Shown here: positions 11,215 through 22,558 of the stretch, piece by piece
How the letters are laid out: each line of letters starts with the position of its first letter
How positions within the stretch are numbered: the stretch's first letter is position 1
Source: Macrolepiota albuminosa
Lineage: Eukaryota > Basidiomycota > Agaricomycetes > Agaricales > Agaricaceae
Length of the DNA: 64,000 bases
Assembly (NCBI GenBank): GCA_027475525.1
Contig: JAMWFC010000055.1
Coordinates: 1,592,212 to 1,656,211, forward strand
Reading direction: 5' to 3'
Made by a program: the position numbers and the translations under genes
Notes under the pieces: model-generated
What the model was told of the DNA's origin: nothing
Seen by the model: the letters and a program-made list of their open reading frames with translations, nothing else
Databases searched by the model: none

Positions 11215-11870
11215 ATCTGATGGTCATGCATAGCAAGCAATAGATCTAATCAGTGATAGCACTGGCAGCAGCTGGAATGACAAGTGACAGTTGGCATCAT
11301 GCCATTGGCAAACATTGACAGATAGCATCACTCTGTTGATACATGGTACAGCTAGCTGGCAGCAGTGCTTACAACTTGGAATAATGGCATTTTCTCATGA
11401 CAGACAGCCTGGCATTTCACCTTGGTGCTCTTTTTCAATTTAGATGGACAGCATGCTTGTTGACTTCTCATTATTCAATTTAATGCATGGCATTTACTTA
11501 CATTCTTTTCAGTTTACTGCTCCTGGATGATGCTTAGCCATTTAGCAATGGTGAACTCATTTTTACTATAAATACTTACCATTGTCACTAGTTGGACACA
11601 GAACAGAGTACTCAGTTTAGACCCCACTTCTGCTCAGTTCACCTCACAATTCAGATTTCTTTTGTGCTGACTGAGTTCAAAGTTGCCAACTGTCTGAGTA
11701 CTCTTAGCCTGCTTGCAGCAGTTATGCATATAGAACCTATGTGCCTTGCACCTATAGCAGGCAATACACAGCTTAGACATTCTTCTAGGATCTTGTAGTT
11801 ATGCATATAGAACCTATGTGCCTTGCACCTATAGCAGGCAATACACAGCTTAGACATTCTTCTAGGATCT
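11215..11870 (+). repeat. Plus-strand copy of LTR family A
   Basis: It aligns with the reverse complement of both family A LTRs (for example aatcagtgatagcac at 11250 and the TATA-like ctataaatacttacc at 11567-11581). It is inverted relative to its neighbours and truncates the integrase C-terminus of element A. One 77-bp duplication lies inside it. Confidence 0.6.
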
Positions 11871-11873
11871 TGT
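11720..11873. repeat. 77-bp tandem duplication, two copies (no. 13)
   Basis: 11720-11796 is repeated at 11797-11873, at the junction of the inverted LTR fragment and the integrase remnant. Confidence 0.95.
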
Positions 11874-12850
11874 AGGGTCCAATAACTTTGGGCACAATTT
11901 GCTTGCCCTTCTCTTAGGAAGGTTCAAGTTCTCTGTTGGCAAGTACACTAATGCACCTTGCATTAGTTCAGGCTCCTTACTCTGTCAATTATTTGCATGT
12001 TGAGTCTGAAAGACCCACACTGCAATGATCACATTGTGCACATTGGCAATATTCTCCAATGCCCACTGTGCAAAGTCTTTAACACCTTTGTGCATGACCT
12101 CAACTTCTCTGAGTTTCTATATCATAGAGGGCATATAGCTTCCATTCAGTTTGAACAGTGCATTCTTAGTAGTCTCTGATACATTAGCATTAATTGCAAA
12201 CTCGGTTAATGGTATTTTGTCAACCTAGTCCCATTGGTCAGGTCTGACCACTGTTTAAAATATCTGAGCCACACTGTAGTTGGCTCTCTTGGTCTGTCTA
12301 TCTGTCTGAGGGTAGAATAATGTCAACATGAGCAATTTGTGCAGCTCATGCCACTATAGTAACATGAACTTTGAGTCCTGGTCACTTACAATGTCCTTGA
12401 GGTAGACCCATGAAAGCTCAGAAGCTTTCATCATTGTGTGCACTGGAATCTAGTGCACCATGCTTGTCATGCAACAAATTACCACCCAAAGATAGTTGTA
12501 CTCTTTGAATTTTGGCAATGGTTTAAGAAAGTCCATTCCAATGGAACCCAAGGCTTAACTAGAATAGGCAGGGAATGCAGCTTCCCAGCAGGCTTCTGGT
12601 TACTAGTCTTTGCCCTCTGACATGCAATGCACATCTGACAGAACTTTGTGACCTCTGTATGCATCTGAGGCCACCAATACCACTGCTTTGGATATTCAAG
12701 GGTTTTACTAGTCCTGAAGTAACCAACCACCTCATGGGCATCTGAGGCCACCAATACCACTGCTTTGGATATTCAAGGGTTTTACTAGTCCTGAAGTAAC
12801 CAACCACCTCATGGGCTGTGTGAGTATGGTAGTAATAAGAAATTAATCCT
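11871..12850 (-). pseudogene. Integrase remnant of element A
   Basis: The zinc-binding segment reads YPKQWYWWPQM followed by CQMCIACQRAK. The core is recognisable through stops up to PLTEFAINANVSE, and the C-terminus reads NLNLPKRR and ends near a GPYK-type motif where an inverted LTR begins. This is typical of agaricomycete Gypsy integrases. A 77-bp duplication and many stops abolish function. Confidence 0.75.
12661..12814. repeat. 77-bp tandem duplication, two copies (no. 14)
   Basis: 12661-12737 is repeated at 12738-12814, over the integrase zinc-binding segment; it duplicates the RTSKTLEYPKQWYWWPQ coding stretch out of frame. Confidence 0.95.
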
Positions 12851-13129
12851 GTGATAAGCACACTACATTCTGGTTGTGGATTTTCAGCATCTACAACAAT
12901 TTCTCAGAATTGGCCTTGAATTGTGGATGTTCCCTGAGATGTCACAAGATCTCCATGTACATTGGATTATGCTGATATAGTCCTTTTACCTCAGTGCAAA
13001 ATGCATCTGTAGTGGTTGGTGGAGGCATACTGGATCTTCCCATGGGTAGTAATGCTTCTGTCAAACTTATTTCTTGAAAGGCCCAAGCTGTTAAGTCCTG
13101 ATGGGAACTCTATGGGTTTTGTATCCCAT

Positions 13130-13690
13130 AAGCTTGTCCTCCTATTTGAGGAGTGCCTCAAGTATTGCAAGTATTTCTAGTTCATGCACAGCATAGTTCT
13201 GCTGTGCCAACATAAACTTCTTCGACATAAAGACTGGTGAGCCTGCATTTCTGCCAAGTATGGCCTTGACTATACATCACTCCAATGCCTGTCTTTGAGG
13301 CATTGCATATGAGCCATATAGGCTCATCTTGCTTTGGGTTGATAGGTCTAATAACTGAGGTTTTTGAGCAGATATGTTTTATTATCTTGAAGCATTGCTG
13401 GCAAATAGGTTGCCATATAAATGGTGCCCTATTCTGAGTAATAGACATTAGAGATCCCATGTAAGCTGTAATGTCAGGCAAGCAATTGCCTGTATAGTTC
13501 ACCAAATCTCTAAATGTCATTATATGTTCAAGGCACTCTCCACTCCCATATACAATCCAATTTGTCCTGGTCAGGATGAATACCCTGACTGTTAATCTTA
13601 TGTCCAAGGCAATCAATTGTCTCCAAATAAAGTTCACACTTCTTCCATTTGAGATATAGCAAGTTTGACCTCAATCATTCAAAAATTACT
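13130..13690 (-). pseudogene. RT connection and RNase H remnant of element A
   Basis: A 151-codon minus-strand frame includes FRDLVNYTGNCLPDI (RT thumb/connection) and DEPIWLICNASKTGIG. The last motif is the Gypsy RNase H start, where Asp of the usual DAS triad is Asn. The preceding RT palm with its YxDD box is absent from the neighbourhood, so the copy is deleted as well as mutated. Confidence 0.75.
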
Positions 13691-13699
13691 CAAAGGTGC

Positions 13700-14607
13700 T
13701 GTGATTTTATGATTTACTTTCCACCAAGGAGGTAGTTTTTTCCTTGGTACCATTCAGAATGTCTGCAAATTCTTCCTGCCACTGCTTTTACAGGGTGGGA
13801 ATATCTTCTAGCATAAATCCTTTGGGCTTACTCTTTCCCCTGTTGCATGTCACTTTCTGTGAAGTTGAGGTCACCTTTGCTTTTGACTTTGGACATGCAT
13901 ACTTTTCTCTGAAGGCCACAATCCTCAGCTCACTCCTATTTGGGGTGTGAAGTCAAGCAGGAGGCAGCTGCTTCTGCCTCCTTGCAGTCACTGATACTTC
14001 ATCAAAAAGTATATTACTCAGTTGAGACACTTCATCATCAGTTGCCTGACAATACTGTTCTTTTACACTCCAGCACAGCCCATTCTATGCATACATGGAT
14101 GCCACCAGTTTGTTCTTTTCTGGAGGCATGTGTGAATCAAACACCCATTCAAATATTAGATGCAGTACAGGTCAATTCCAAATTGACCTCTCTGTCATCA
14201 ACAACAAAGATGTCTCTTCCTCAGCTTGAAGAGCTGCTGCCTCTTCTCCTCATCTGTCACAAGGTCCTCAACCTTGACTTTTGACAATGTTGGCTGACAT
14301 TTTCATACCTTCTGAGGCTTTCTGACCTCAGTACTCTCATTACAATGAGCTTCAGTGGCCACTTTACCCCTTGCTTTGGGTTTCTTCCCTCTTTTCAGAA
14401 TACACTTGTACTCTTCTGCCTCTTCTTCCAGCACCATCAGTGCAGGACTGTCCCTCAGCAAGCTCATCTGAGCTTGCCTTTCCTCAACTCCATCCTCCAC
14501 AGTGGGCACTCTCTTCCCACTGTCTAGTCATTTCTGTTGCACAAGCAGCTTCTTTTCAGTGGCTATGTGGCAATGGAGCCTTCCATTGCCATTATTAAGA
14601 GACACCT
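13700..14607. other. Decayed element A sequence, no assignable domain
   Basis: Minus-strand frames include a charged, Glu/Lys-rich stretch (about 14303-14509) that could be a linker or part of gag/pol, but no motif is decisive. The RT palm expected here is missing. Confidence 0.4.
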
Positions 14608-14643
14608 TGTAAGGGCAACCTCTAGAGGCTGTGGCTCAGTCAC

Positions 14644-14797
14644 ACAGCTGGCAGAGGAAGATCCAAAGTGTATTAGAGTATGTACTGACAATATCATAAT
14701 AACTACTCACCTGGCAGAGGACAGCTGGCAGAGGAAGATCCAAAGTGTATTAGAGTATGTACTGACAATATCATAATAACTACTCACCTGGCAGAGG
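14644..14797. repeat. 77-bp tandem duplication, two copies (no. 15)
   Basis: 14644-14720 is repeated at 14721-14797, in the 3' part of the solo LTR. Confidence 0.95.
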
Positions 14798-14979
14798 AGA
14801 TCCAAAGAGAACAAGTCTAGGGATTCCCTATGCCAGGTTGGATGCTTCTGGGGCTTCTGAAGCATGGAAAACAACTGTACAGTACAACAAAACCTTAAAA
14901 ACTCGAAAATTGACTAACCAAACAACTGTGCAAATAAGGCAGGAAAACTCCGGACTTTAGAAGTCAGAAAGGCAAACTC

Positions 14980-15134
14980 CGGCTTATATAAGCAGTCTGG
15001 AAGCAGTGCTGAAGGGCCCACACTTGTCTGAATGACAGCTAAAGAACCAGAGCACCTCGGCTTATATAAGCAGTCTGGAAGCAGTGCTGAAGGCCCACAC
15101 TTGTCTGAATGACAGCTAAAGAACCAGAGCACCT
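14980..15134. repeat. 77/78-bp tandem duplication, two copies (no. 16)
   Basis: 14980-15057 (78 bp) is repeated at 15058-15134 (77 bp). The only difference is one extra G in a run (gaaggg against gaagg). This is the one non-identical pair of the set. Confidence 0.9.
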
Positions 15135-15289
15135 CAAAAGTTGAGAATAGTACTAACAAATAGTATTGAGAGAATATAAACAGCAAAATGAGAGAATGAT
15201 AGAAGAAATAAGAAATGAATGAAAGGAGAGTGAAGGAATAAGGAGTGAAAGAAGGAAAAAATGAGGAGTCCCCTGACAGCACTGCTGAG

Positions 15290-15960
15290 ATGGTTTCACC
15301 ATCCACCACTATCTGATTCTCCTTGAAATCAAGAATCACATTGTGTTTCTACATGTATGGTGTCTCAATGATCATATTGTAGCAGTCAAAATTTGTGTAA
15401 TGGAGCATCACACATGTTACAAGTGTCAACAACACTATTAGCAGACAGTAGAGCATTACATAAGACAACATCCTGTATTCACTCTAGTTCTAGTCAAATC
15501 CAATATAGTGGTCTAATTTAGCACTGTGTGATCCACACAAAAAGGTTCTAGCTCATAATCAATGGTTACAATTTGCTATGTCAAGATATTTCTAGCTCTT
15601 AGTTTTTGCACAAGCAATGGATGCCTGTGTCCAAAATTGAACAATAGCATGGCTGCCCATGATTCTCAACTGAAAAGGCAGTGGCTTCTTCAGTGGCAGA
15701 ACTGGGGAGTGACACCCATTGTCATGCCCCCAGAATTCCACAAGGTTCAAGCCTTGTGCCCATTGACCTCCATATAATAGGTGAGGCACTTCTTGTCCTC
15801 TCTTCCCCAGCACAGGTCTAGCTAGCTCTGGTGCTTTGCAAAGGTGTACTTTATACACCTTCACATTTTCTATCTCAATAGGACAATCCATATCACTGGC
15901 TGAATAATTGGTCAGTGCTCCCATGAACTCAGTATTAGACTCTTGTTATAGATGTCATAG
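15290..15960 (-). pseudogene. Protease-region remnant of element A
   Basis: A 110-codon minus-strand frame (15924-15592) continues, through stops, into a segment ending KHNVILDFKENQIVVDGE, which resembles the end of Gypsy aspartic proteases (a 'hn..ldf....i.v.g' pattern). The catalytic DTG/DSG is not cleanly visible. Assignment rests mainly on position between gag and RT. Confidence 0.5.
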
Positions 15961-16099
15961 ACATCAACCTCAACATACTCATTACCTAAGTCATCCTCTT
16001 CTCCAGAGGCCTTCTTTGTCTCTGCATCCTGAATATTGAGGCAATTAACCTTGTCATCCTCTACATGAGGTTTATTACCTGAGTCCACTTCCTCTTTCT

Positions 16100-17240
16100 C
16101 AAGAATGGCAGTCTATGCTGCACACATAAAGGTGCATAGCTTAGCACTATATGGAAGCCATAGCTTAGCCAGGCATTCTCTTATGAAATGTTCCGCCTTC
16201 CTACAATGGAAGCAGCCTGTATCCTTTCCTCAAGCAGGATCTTGCTTCCACTCTGGATTTGAGTTTGATGCTTTGACAGTGTCAACTTCTTTTTGTGTAC
16301 CAGCCCCTTCCAGTGGCTAATCCTTCTGTTCCCACTGCACCAGTAGGCAAGAACCTGTAAACACTGGCACTGCCCAGCTGATGGCCATATCACAAACTGA
16401 GGGTTCAGAGTTTCTGCCAAGTGTCTCCATCTTGCCCAGAAGATACCTACCTTCTGAAGCTCTAATCTCTTTGTTAGACACACTACTGGACATGTCTTAG
16501 CTTGATGCAAGTCAAAGTGCCATGTCACTTGACTTTCTTCATTGTGGAATCTGTTGAGACCACTCCCAGCATGGTAGTGGTTGACTCTACACTAGACTGA
16601 AGTTGTCCTGAATGACCTCAAAATGCTTCCTGTCTCTGTGCTGCAAGAAATCTTGCAGCAAACTGTTTCTCCATCTCTACTGGTTGCTAAGGAGCATATA
16701 TGTTACTTATAGCTTCCTCCAGGTAGGAAGAAAGTCATGACCTTACTAGAATTTATGGAATGAGATTTGCTCCATTCAGAGTTGAGGCCATTGAGCCTCA
16801 ATGCATTTTTCATTGCATGTATGCTTGAGCCTTGAGCTCAAGAATATGGATATAAAATTCAATATATTCTATTGTATTTTCTAGAGGTACATGTTCACCT
16901 CTAGCTTGTACCATACAGATATATTTTAATATGTACAGTTCTAGTCTCATCTGAGTAGTATCCTTCATAATCAAAAGATACTTAGCCCATATCAATGATA
17001 TCTGAACTTGTAAAGTGGACCCTTGGCATCCACCTTCTTCATCATCTGATGTTTCCTGGTCTTCCCAGCAGACCCCCAGCATCTCCTGCTCTGGACCTGC
17101 TTGCCTCTGGGCTATCAGGGTCAATTCAATCAGCACTCACCAACTGCCCAATTCTGGCCCTGTGGCCTACCTATAAATTGCAAAAGTCTGCAACCTTCAG
17201 TTACATTATAGAATGCAGCTGAATGCCCAGGCCTCATAAG
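16100..17240 (-). pseudogene. Gag remnant with CCHC zinc knuckle
   Basis: The minus strand at 16173-16214 encodes CFHCRKAEHFIREC, a perfect C-x2-C-x4-H-x4-C knuckle that binds packaged RNA in retroelement Gag. Upstream (about 16.8-17.1 kb) a 108-codon frame with a hydrophobic-helical pattern is the likely capsid part. The knuckle and capsid frames are separated by stops. Confidence 0.7.
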
Positions 17241-17353
17241 CTGACAACCACTCCTAGCACTCTGCTCTAGAGTGTCGTTACATTATAGAATGCAGCTGAA
17301 TGCCCAGGCCTCATAAGCTGACAACCACTCCTAGCACTCTGCTCTAGAGTGTC
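17200..17353. repeat. 77-bp tandem duplication, two copies (no. 17)
   Basis: 17200-17276 is repeated at 17277-17353, at the start of the gag remnant. Confidence 0.95.
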
Positions 17354-17734
17354 CATCCTGCCTATTGGTCTTCATGACCACCTGTCACTTGGGCTAGCCA
17401 TTGCTTAGTCCACTGTGTACTACCTGGCATTCCTTGAAGCTGCTGTGGAGTACCCTCTACTACTGCCTCTACCAGGGGCTCTAAGGGTTGTGCTGAGTCT
17501 GCTGGTATAACCATCAGGTATATGAACAACTATGTGATGGTCTCACCTTTGCAGTCAAACTTGGGTTGCTGGTTAGTTGATATATTTGTTGATGTGTCAG
17601 GTGCTTGCTGCAATACTTCAATTGAAGTTTGATGCTTGGACTTCTTGGCTAGACTCTAAGTCTAGCATTGCAATTTCTTCTTGTAGAATAGAATTTAATC
17701 CAAAAGGTTCAAAAAAGTGAATCAAAGTCAAGAG

Positions 17735-17945
17735 CTTAGAGTCACACAAGAAAACCAGATTGGTATACAATTCTAGTCCTACAATGTGTGTAACAAAAAT
17801 CTACCTTATGTAATAAGGTAGCACATGAATTATGTACTAGTAAATAGGTAATATTGACTACAAGACAATATGTGCATAAATATATTAAGTCAGTAGTATT
17901 GTACTGGCTATTAGTACTTCTACTACAGACTAGGATAAGCATAAT
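17735..17945. repeat. Element A leader with stem-loop, also present at 63.84 kb
   Basis: The segment between LTR and gag contains the inverted repeat ctacctta-tgtaa-taaggtag (17802 onward). A diverged copy in the same orientation, with the same stem, lies at 63838-64000. Confidence 0.55.
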
Positions 17946-18224
17946 TTTAACCTAAAGCTCTGGCTCTAGGTTGACTGGTTACAAATGAGCAATAATTAGA
18001 AGGAAAGCACTACTATATCTGAAAGGCTTCACCCCAGGCCTGTTGAATGCCAAACTTTTCTAACAGCAATAGATCTCTCTAGATTTTGCAGGCAGCATGC
18101 AACAAATGACAGTGACAACTTAATTCAAAGACTTTGTTAGCCAACTCTGGCATTTGGCTAGGAGAAATGTGATGAAAGAAAGAGGTAGCACAATCTAAGA
18201 ACATAGGAGAATCAATAATGACAA

Positions 18225-19206
18225 AGACATGGTTGCAACAAGGAGTCCACTGATAATATCCAAAATTAGGTCACTAGCACATACAGTAAACTGCTACAAA
18301 CCTAGAAATCTGCATTTAGGCATACTAAATGTATGTGAGGAAGTCCCAGAGAACATGTCAATAAATGAGCAGGAAGCAATAAGGCTGCAGTTAGCAAGAA
18401 ACAGGTGCTAACAACAAAATATGCCTGAAAAGTAAAAGAGGGTGGTTTGGTAAGATGAGTAGCAAGAAAACTATATGCTTAGTAACTTTAAGTAGTGTAA
18501 TGTCTGCTGTAACTGCAAGGCATGAAGGTCCTGTAAATCAATAGAACTGTGGCAAACAGATGAGGTATTCAGCCAATTAGTGACTAATTGCTAATTGACT
18601 TATCAACTATTGCTGACCAAGACTGAGATCTCAACTGTAAGATGGACTGAAGTAGACTGAGGGCAAGAAATTCTGTTCTCTGATGATTGTATGGACAAGT
18701 AGGTAAGTATTTTTATACTACATTGAATTCACCATTGTCAAGTAACTAATATCACCAAAACATGATGAACTAGAAAATTTGTAAGCTAGCTCCAATGGCT
18801 CTACAATCCTGCTGTCAATCCAACTTGCTAAGCAGTGTCAGATGCCAGATTGGGATGCTAGGCTGCCAGTCCATCAAACCTGCTGTCTGTCCAATTTGCT
18901 AAGCAATGTTGAGTGCTAAATCAAGATGCTAAGTGCTATCAAATGCTAAAGTCAAATGCCAAGCTGTCTCATGTGTGATAGTTCATCAATTCTGGTGCTA
19001 AGCACTGCTATTTCATGACTGATGCCATCTGTTAGCTGTCATTCTGTCTGCTATTGGTGCTATCACTGATTGGATTTGTCTCTTGCCATGTGCAGCTGTC
19101 AAATATTGCTTAAAGTAGTTGGATCACATGTGCTAAGGTATTTCAAGCTGGTGCCATGCTGCTATGGCCTGCTATTGATGTGTTGATCCTTTATGAGGTC
19201 CTATCA
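18225..19206 (-). repeat. LTR of Gypsy family A, right copy (5' LTR)
   Basis: Diverged homologue of 9310-10375 in the same orientation; on the minus strand it starts TGATAGGACCTC at 19206 and includes tagtataaaaatacttacc near 18710. Together they bracket element A. The 3' limit near 18.2 kb is approximate. Confidence 0.65.
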
Positions 19207-19794
19207 CCACATACAACTCGAATGAGTGGCTATTGAGAAGGTTGATTAGGAACTCACTGATAAACAAAGCAATTTATAAGACACAGAAGGCTTTTAACTA
19301 GCAACAGCATAAGAGGATGCTTCTCAGATGTTGGAGCCCTAAAAAAAGCACTAGCCAATCAGAAGAAATTAACCCATGTTTAGCACCTATAAAAAAGAAG
19401 TAAACATTCAAGAATTAGTGCTTATTTGCACCATCACTGGCTAGACAAAGGCAATCACTGGTGTATATCTCTTTTTACAATATGCTTCTTGCATGGATCT
19501 GCTTATTATTTACAGACAATATTCTTATTACTTCTAGGCTGGCATCTCTTTTTACAATATGCTTCTTGCATGGATCTGCTTATTATTTACAGACAATATT
19601 CTTATTACTTCTAGGCTGGCATGTATTAGCTATTGACATGATGATCTACTGAGTATTTTCTCTTTTTTCTTATTTTTCTCTTGATTACTTACAAATTTTA
19701 TCTTTTTGTTGCAAGAAGAAGGTTATAATTTTATCACACACATATCAAGACAAAGTCCAAATTTACTACTAATTGAGTTGCTAAGTAATAGTGA
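19207..19794. other. AT-rich intergenic, no gene seen
   Basis: Contains one tandem duplication and nothing else recognisable; it is the last CpG-poor stretch before the gene island. Confidence 0.5.
19467..19620. repeat. 77-bp tandem duplication, two copies (no. 18)
   Basis: 19467-19543 is repeated at 19544-19620 without mismatch. Confidence 0.95.
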
Positions 19795-21977
19795 CTATTC
19801 ATCATGTGCAGGCAGGTTGGAATTAGTCAATGGTAACAAGTCTCCATCTTGGATGTTGTTGCTAGCTTGCCACTCTAATGCATCAGCAATATCATCACAA
19901 AGTTCCAACAAGAGATCTCTACGTCGCTCCAGGTTATTAAGACGTGCTTGGATATTGGCAATGTCACGATTGACATTCTCAGCAACTTGATCAATGTGGT
20001 GGCGCTGACGGTGAAGTTCTTCAGCAGGATGAAGAGCAATTACAGGATAGGAAACACGATTGCCAAGCCAAGGGAAGGCATCACCAGTGACACGGGTAGC
20101 AGGACAAGGAGACCAGAAAGGGTCAATCTTTGAAGAATTAGCAAAAGAGAAGCAGAAAATAGTAGTGACTCACACGGACAAGGATGGGGACACGGGCTTC
20201 CCACTCATAGTCCTCATCACCAGGAGACATTTCTCTTGCTGCAGAAGAATGTAAACCATAGGGAGGAAAATATAACCAGTGCTGATGAGGTTCATCCTCA
20301 GACACTATTGTGTCTTTAGATATGGGAGCCTCAGATCCATCACGAGTATCAGGAATAGTGGCTTCACTGGGAGGAGGAGTAGTTGAAGGAGTAAGAAGAA
20401 GAATGACAGATGAGTCACTAGCAATAGCAGAGATAGAAGGAGAGCTAGCACTTTCAACAGCCATATGACTATCAATGACAGGAGGAGCTTCAACAACAGG
20501 AGAAAAAGAAGGCGGATTAGGAGTTCTAGTGACAAATTGAGAAAAGAAAGATACACAAAAAGGTTGCGACTCACTGATAACCACTGGTGCCACTCTAGCA
20601 ACAATTAGCAGCAATTGGGGAAGTAAAAAAGAAGTGCTCATACCATCAATAGCTCATCTACACTGGTGACAATGGCTATAGAAGGAGCACCATCATCTAC
20701 ATCAGCCTCAGCATCCTTTTCAGTGGCCTCACCTTCATCAGAGAACAACTTAGTAGAAGACAATTTAACAGAAGTGAAAAATGCTTACCAGGACTTTTAC
20801 TAGGAGATACAATATCAGACTTGTGCTTGAGCAAAGGAGGTTGCTGAGGCAAACAGGTGGTGGATGCTGACACAGTGGTACCATCCTGGATAATAGGAAG
20901 TGCTAAGCTTGCAGCACTAATTAAGGTAGGCTGGTGGGCAGCTGCCAGTTCTCGTTGGCTTTGTACAAATTGCCTTGCATTACAGACCAGTACAGCACGC
21001 TTGTAATTCTTCTTCATGCCATTGTCCTTACCTCGCTCACGGGTTCGAATGCTATTAAAAGCACATCCACGTCTTAATGCATCACAGCGATAACAGGGTA
21101 GAGAAGCTGTGGGAAACCAGCAACCTTCAGGATCATTCTCTGACCAACACTTATCACACTAGACAAGTAACAGGGTAGAGAAGCTGTGGGAAACCAGCAA
21201 CCTTCAGGATCATTCTCTGACCAACACTTATCACACTAGACAAGAAGTTAATGACATTGCTAAAGCCAACAGAAGCAATGAAGAACATACTGCACCAACT
21301 TCATTTCGAAAAGCTCGACGTTCTTGAGGAGTGACAGTGATCTTTTTCTTAGCACCTAAAACTTGAATCCCAGCTGGTAATCCACCATCAATGACTGTAG
21401 TATCACGCCGCCAGCGCAGAAGGTCACAGAGTTCTGCATCATTAAACATAGTTTGGTTGGGTGCCTAAAGATATCTGGATTAGACACTGAAAACTAACAA
21501 TTCAAAAGAAAGCACTCACGTCATATAACTTGACATCATAAACAGGAAGGTTAACCTGAGAAGGATTAGAGGGTTGCAAAGTATCGCCCAAAGTAGATCC
21601 TGGAGTGTGTGATCTTCAGCAGCAAAGCTAGGAATGCACGAGTACTCACCAGATACAGCACATTCTTCTGTATTTATCAGAGCAGCCGACGGAGGTAAGT
21701 GCGTGGGAGCTCAACTGTAGATTCAGACACCTGAGCGGCTATGATGACGGATGTACTTACCAGCACCTGAAGAGTCCGGGATGGATGAAACCTGGTTTGA
21801 AGAGACATTTTCCAAAGTGTTCACGCGAGAAGAGGTAGAATTTTTCGAGAGAGAAACGGGGGAAGATGCCCTGGAGGCACCCACCCGAGGCAATAAAGTA
21901 CGACCTTTGGCAAACACTGAGAACCCTTGAATGAAATGTTGCCTCTTTGAGGGCTTGTCGTTCTGGGTAGTAGACAT
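19795..21977 (-). CDS. Cys-rich coiled-coil protein, function unknown
   Basis: Multi-exon minus-strand gene; likely start MSTTQNDKPSKRQHF at 21977, stop at 19795. In order: a basic Ser-rich N-terminus; a segment with LCDLLRWRRDTTVIDGGLP; a zinc-cluster-like array C-x2-C-x8-C-x8-C-x2-C-x6-C near 21240-21050; a basic stretch (KKNYKRAVLVCNARQF); acidic and Ser/Thr/Pro-rich linkers; and a C-terminal coiled coil (NIQARLNNLERRRDLLLELC) ending NLPAHDE. Several GT-AG introns can be placed, but the second exon is uncertain. From memory, similar Cys-rich proteins are common in agaricomycetes near transposons; none has a function known to me. It sits on the edge of the repeat block. A 77-bp duplication covers a splice acceptor and part of the Cys array, probably an assembly error. 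Confidence 0.65.
21091..21244. repeat. 77-bp tandem duplication, two copies (no. 19)
   Basis: 21091-21167 is repeated at 21168-21244, duplicating a splice acceptor and the first half of the Cys array of the surrounding gene. Confidence 0.95.
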
Positions 21978-22372
21978 ATTCAATGAGCAATAGAGCGATA
22001 AACTGCAATCAAGATGGACGATTATGATAAAGAACGGTTGTCACGAGTACACCTGTCATTATCTTGCATTGTTCCCAAATATGTCGAGGGTTTCTCATCC
22101 CATTAGATTGACAAGGCTTTGGATTGTGCATGTGACATGACATTTGCAACAAAGTGGACGTAATGACTGCTTATGATTCTCTTTCCTTGTTTCGAGCATT
22201 CACGTAAATTCAAGGATCTAACCATCGAGACTATCAGCCAAGAACCAGTAAATTGATTATGCAGATTTACTCTTGCGGAGTGAACCTACGTGACGCACAA
22301 AGTAAGGCAGTTTCGACAAAGGCGCATCCATTTTCTCACTGCCCTTGACCTTCTCCTGCTTTCCCTCCTTCT
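21978..22372. other. Intergenic, possible promoter region
   Basis: CpG content is normal from here on. A CT-rich run (about 22344-22371) precedes an ATG at 22373, as in many fungal 5' leaders. Confidence 0.4.
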
Positions 22373-22558
22373 ATGAATTTATTACCTGTCAATTGTCGTG
22401 CTCGCCCGCTCGGGAGGCTTTCACAAGCTGCCCGCCAGAGTACCGCCGCCCGGAGGAATTTAGGTTTGGAAGGACGAGAAGAATATGGGGCTAATGACCG
22501 GATAGTAGAGACGGAGAATGGGGGCTCTGATGCCCTTCACGACCGGAGAGTGCACTAG
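22373..22558 (+). CDS. Possible small protein or first exon with presequence-like N-terminus
   Basis: The ATG follows a CT-rich leader. The first ~35 residues (MNLLPVNCRARPLGRLSQAA...) are Arg-rich with no acidic residue, as in mitochondrial presequences; the rest is charged and has no recognisable domain. It could be a 61-residue protein, the first exon of a gene I cannot trace, or chance. On the opposite strand a 39-codon Ser/Pro-rich frame ends at about 22489. Confidence 0.25.
   Translation: MNLLPVNCRARPLGRLSQAARQSTAARRNLGLEGREEYGANDRIVETENGGSDALHDRRVH

Larger units (their letters stand above)
14608..15278 (-). mobile_element. Solo LTR nested in element A
   Basis: On the minus strand it starts TGTCAGGGGACTCC and ends CTTACA, termini shared with the family B LTR, and contains a likely TATA box (cttatataagc near 14984). 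It interrupts element A between protease and RNase H remnants, and no internal region accompanies it. I could not find a convincing 5-bp target duplication (cacct against gcact). Two tandem duplications inflate its length; the middle differs from the short family B LTRs, so it may be a longer subfamily. Confidence 0.6.
11871..17740 (-). mobile_element. Element A: degenerate Ty3/Gypsy retrotransposon, internal region
   Basis: Minus-strand order is gag (17.2-16.2 kb) with a CCHC knuckle at 16173-16214, aspartic-protease-like region (15.95-15.3 kb), a nested solo LTR (15278-14608), a stretch of unrecognised sequence, RT end/RNase H (13.7-13.1 kb) and integrase (12.85-11.9 kb). It lies between two diverged same-orientation LTRs. 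The RT catalytic core is missing. The many stops, CpG depletion and nested insertions mark an old, dead copy of a lineage distinct from element B. Confidence 0.75.

Noticed and set aside
14603..15283. Target-site duplication around the solo LTR
   Set aside because: Flanks read cacct and gcact; too different to claim.
14914..15339. 141-codon minus-strand frame rich in Phe/Leu/Ser
   Set aside because: Lies inside the solo LTR and its tandem duplication; composition follows the AT/purine bias.
1047..21244. CRISPR-like or satellite array
   Set aside because: Each 77-bp unit is a different sequence present exactly twice; there are no spacers and no common repeat.
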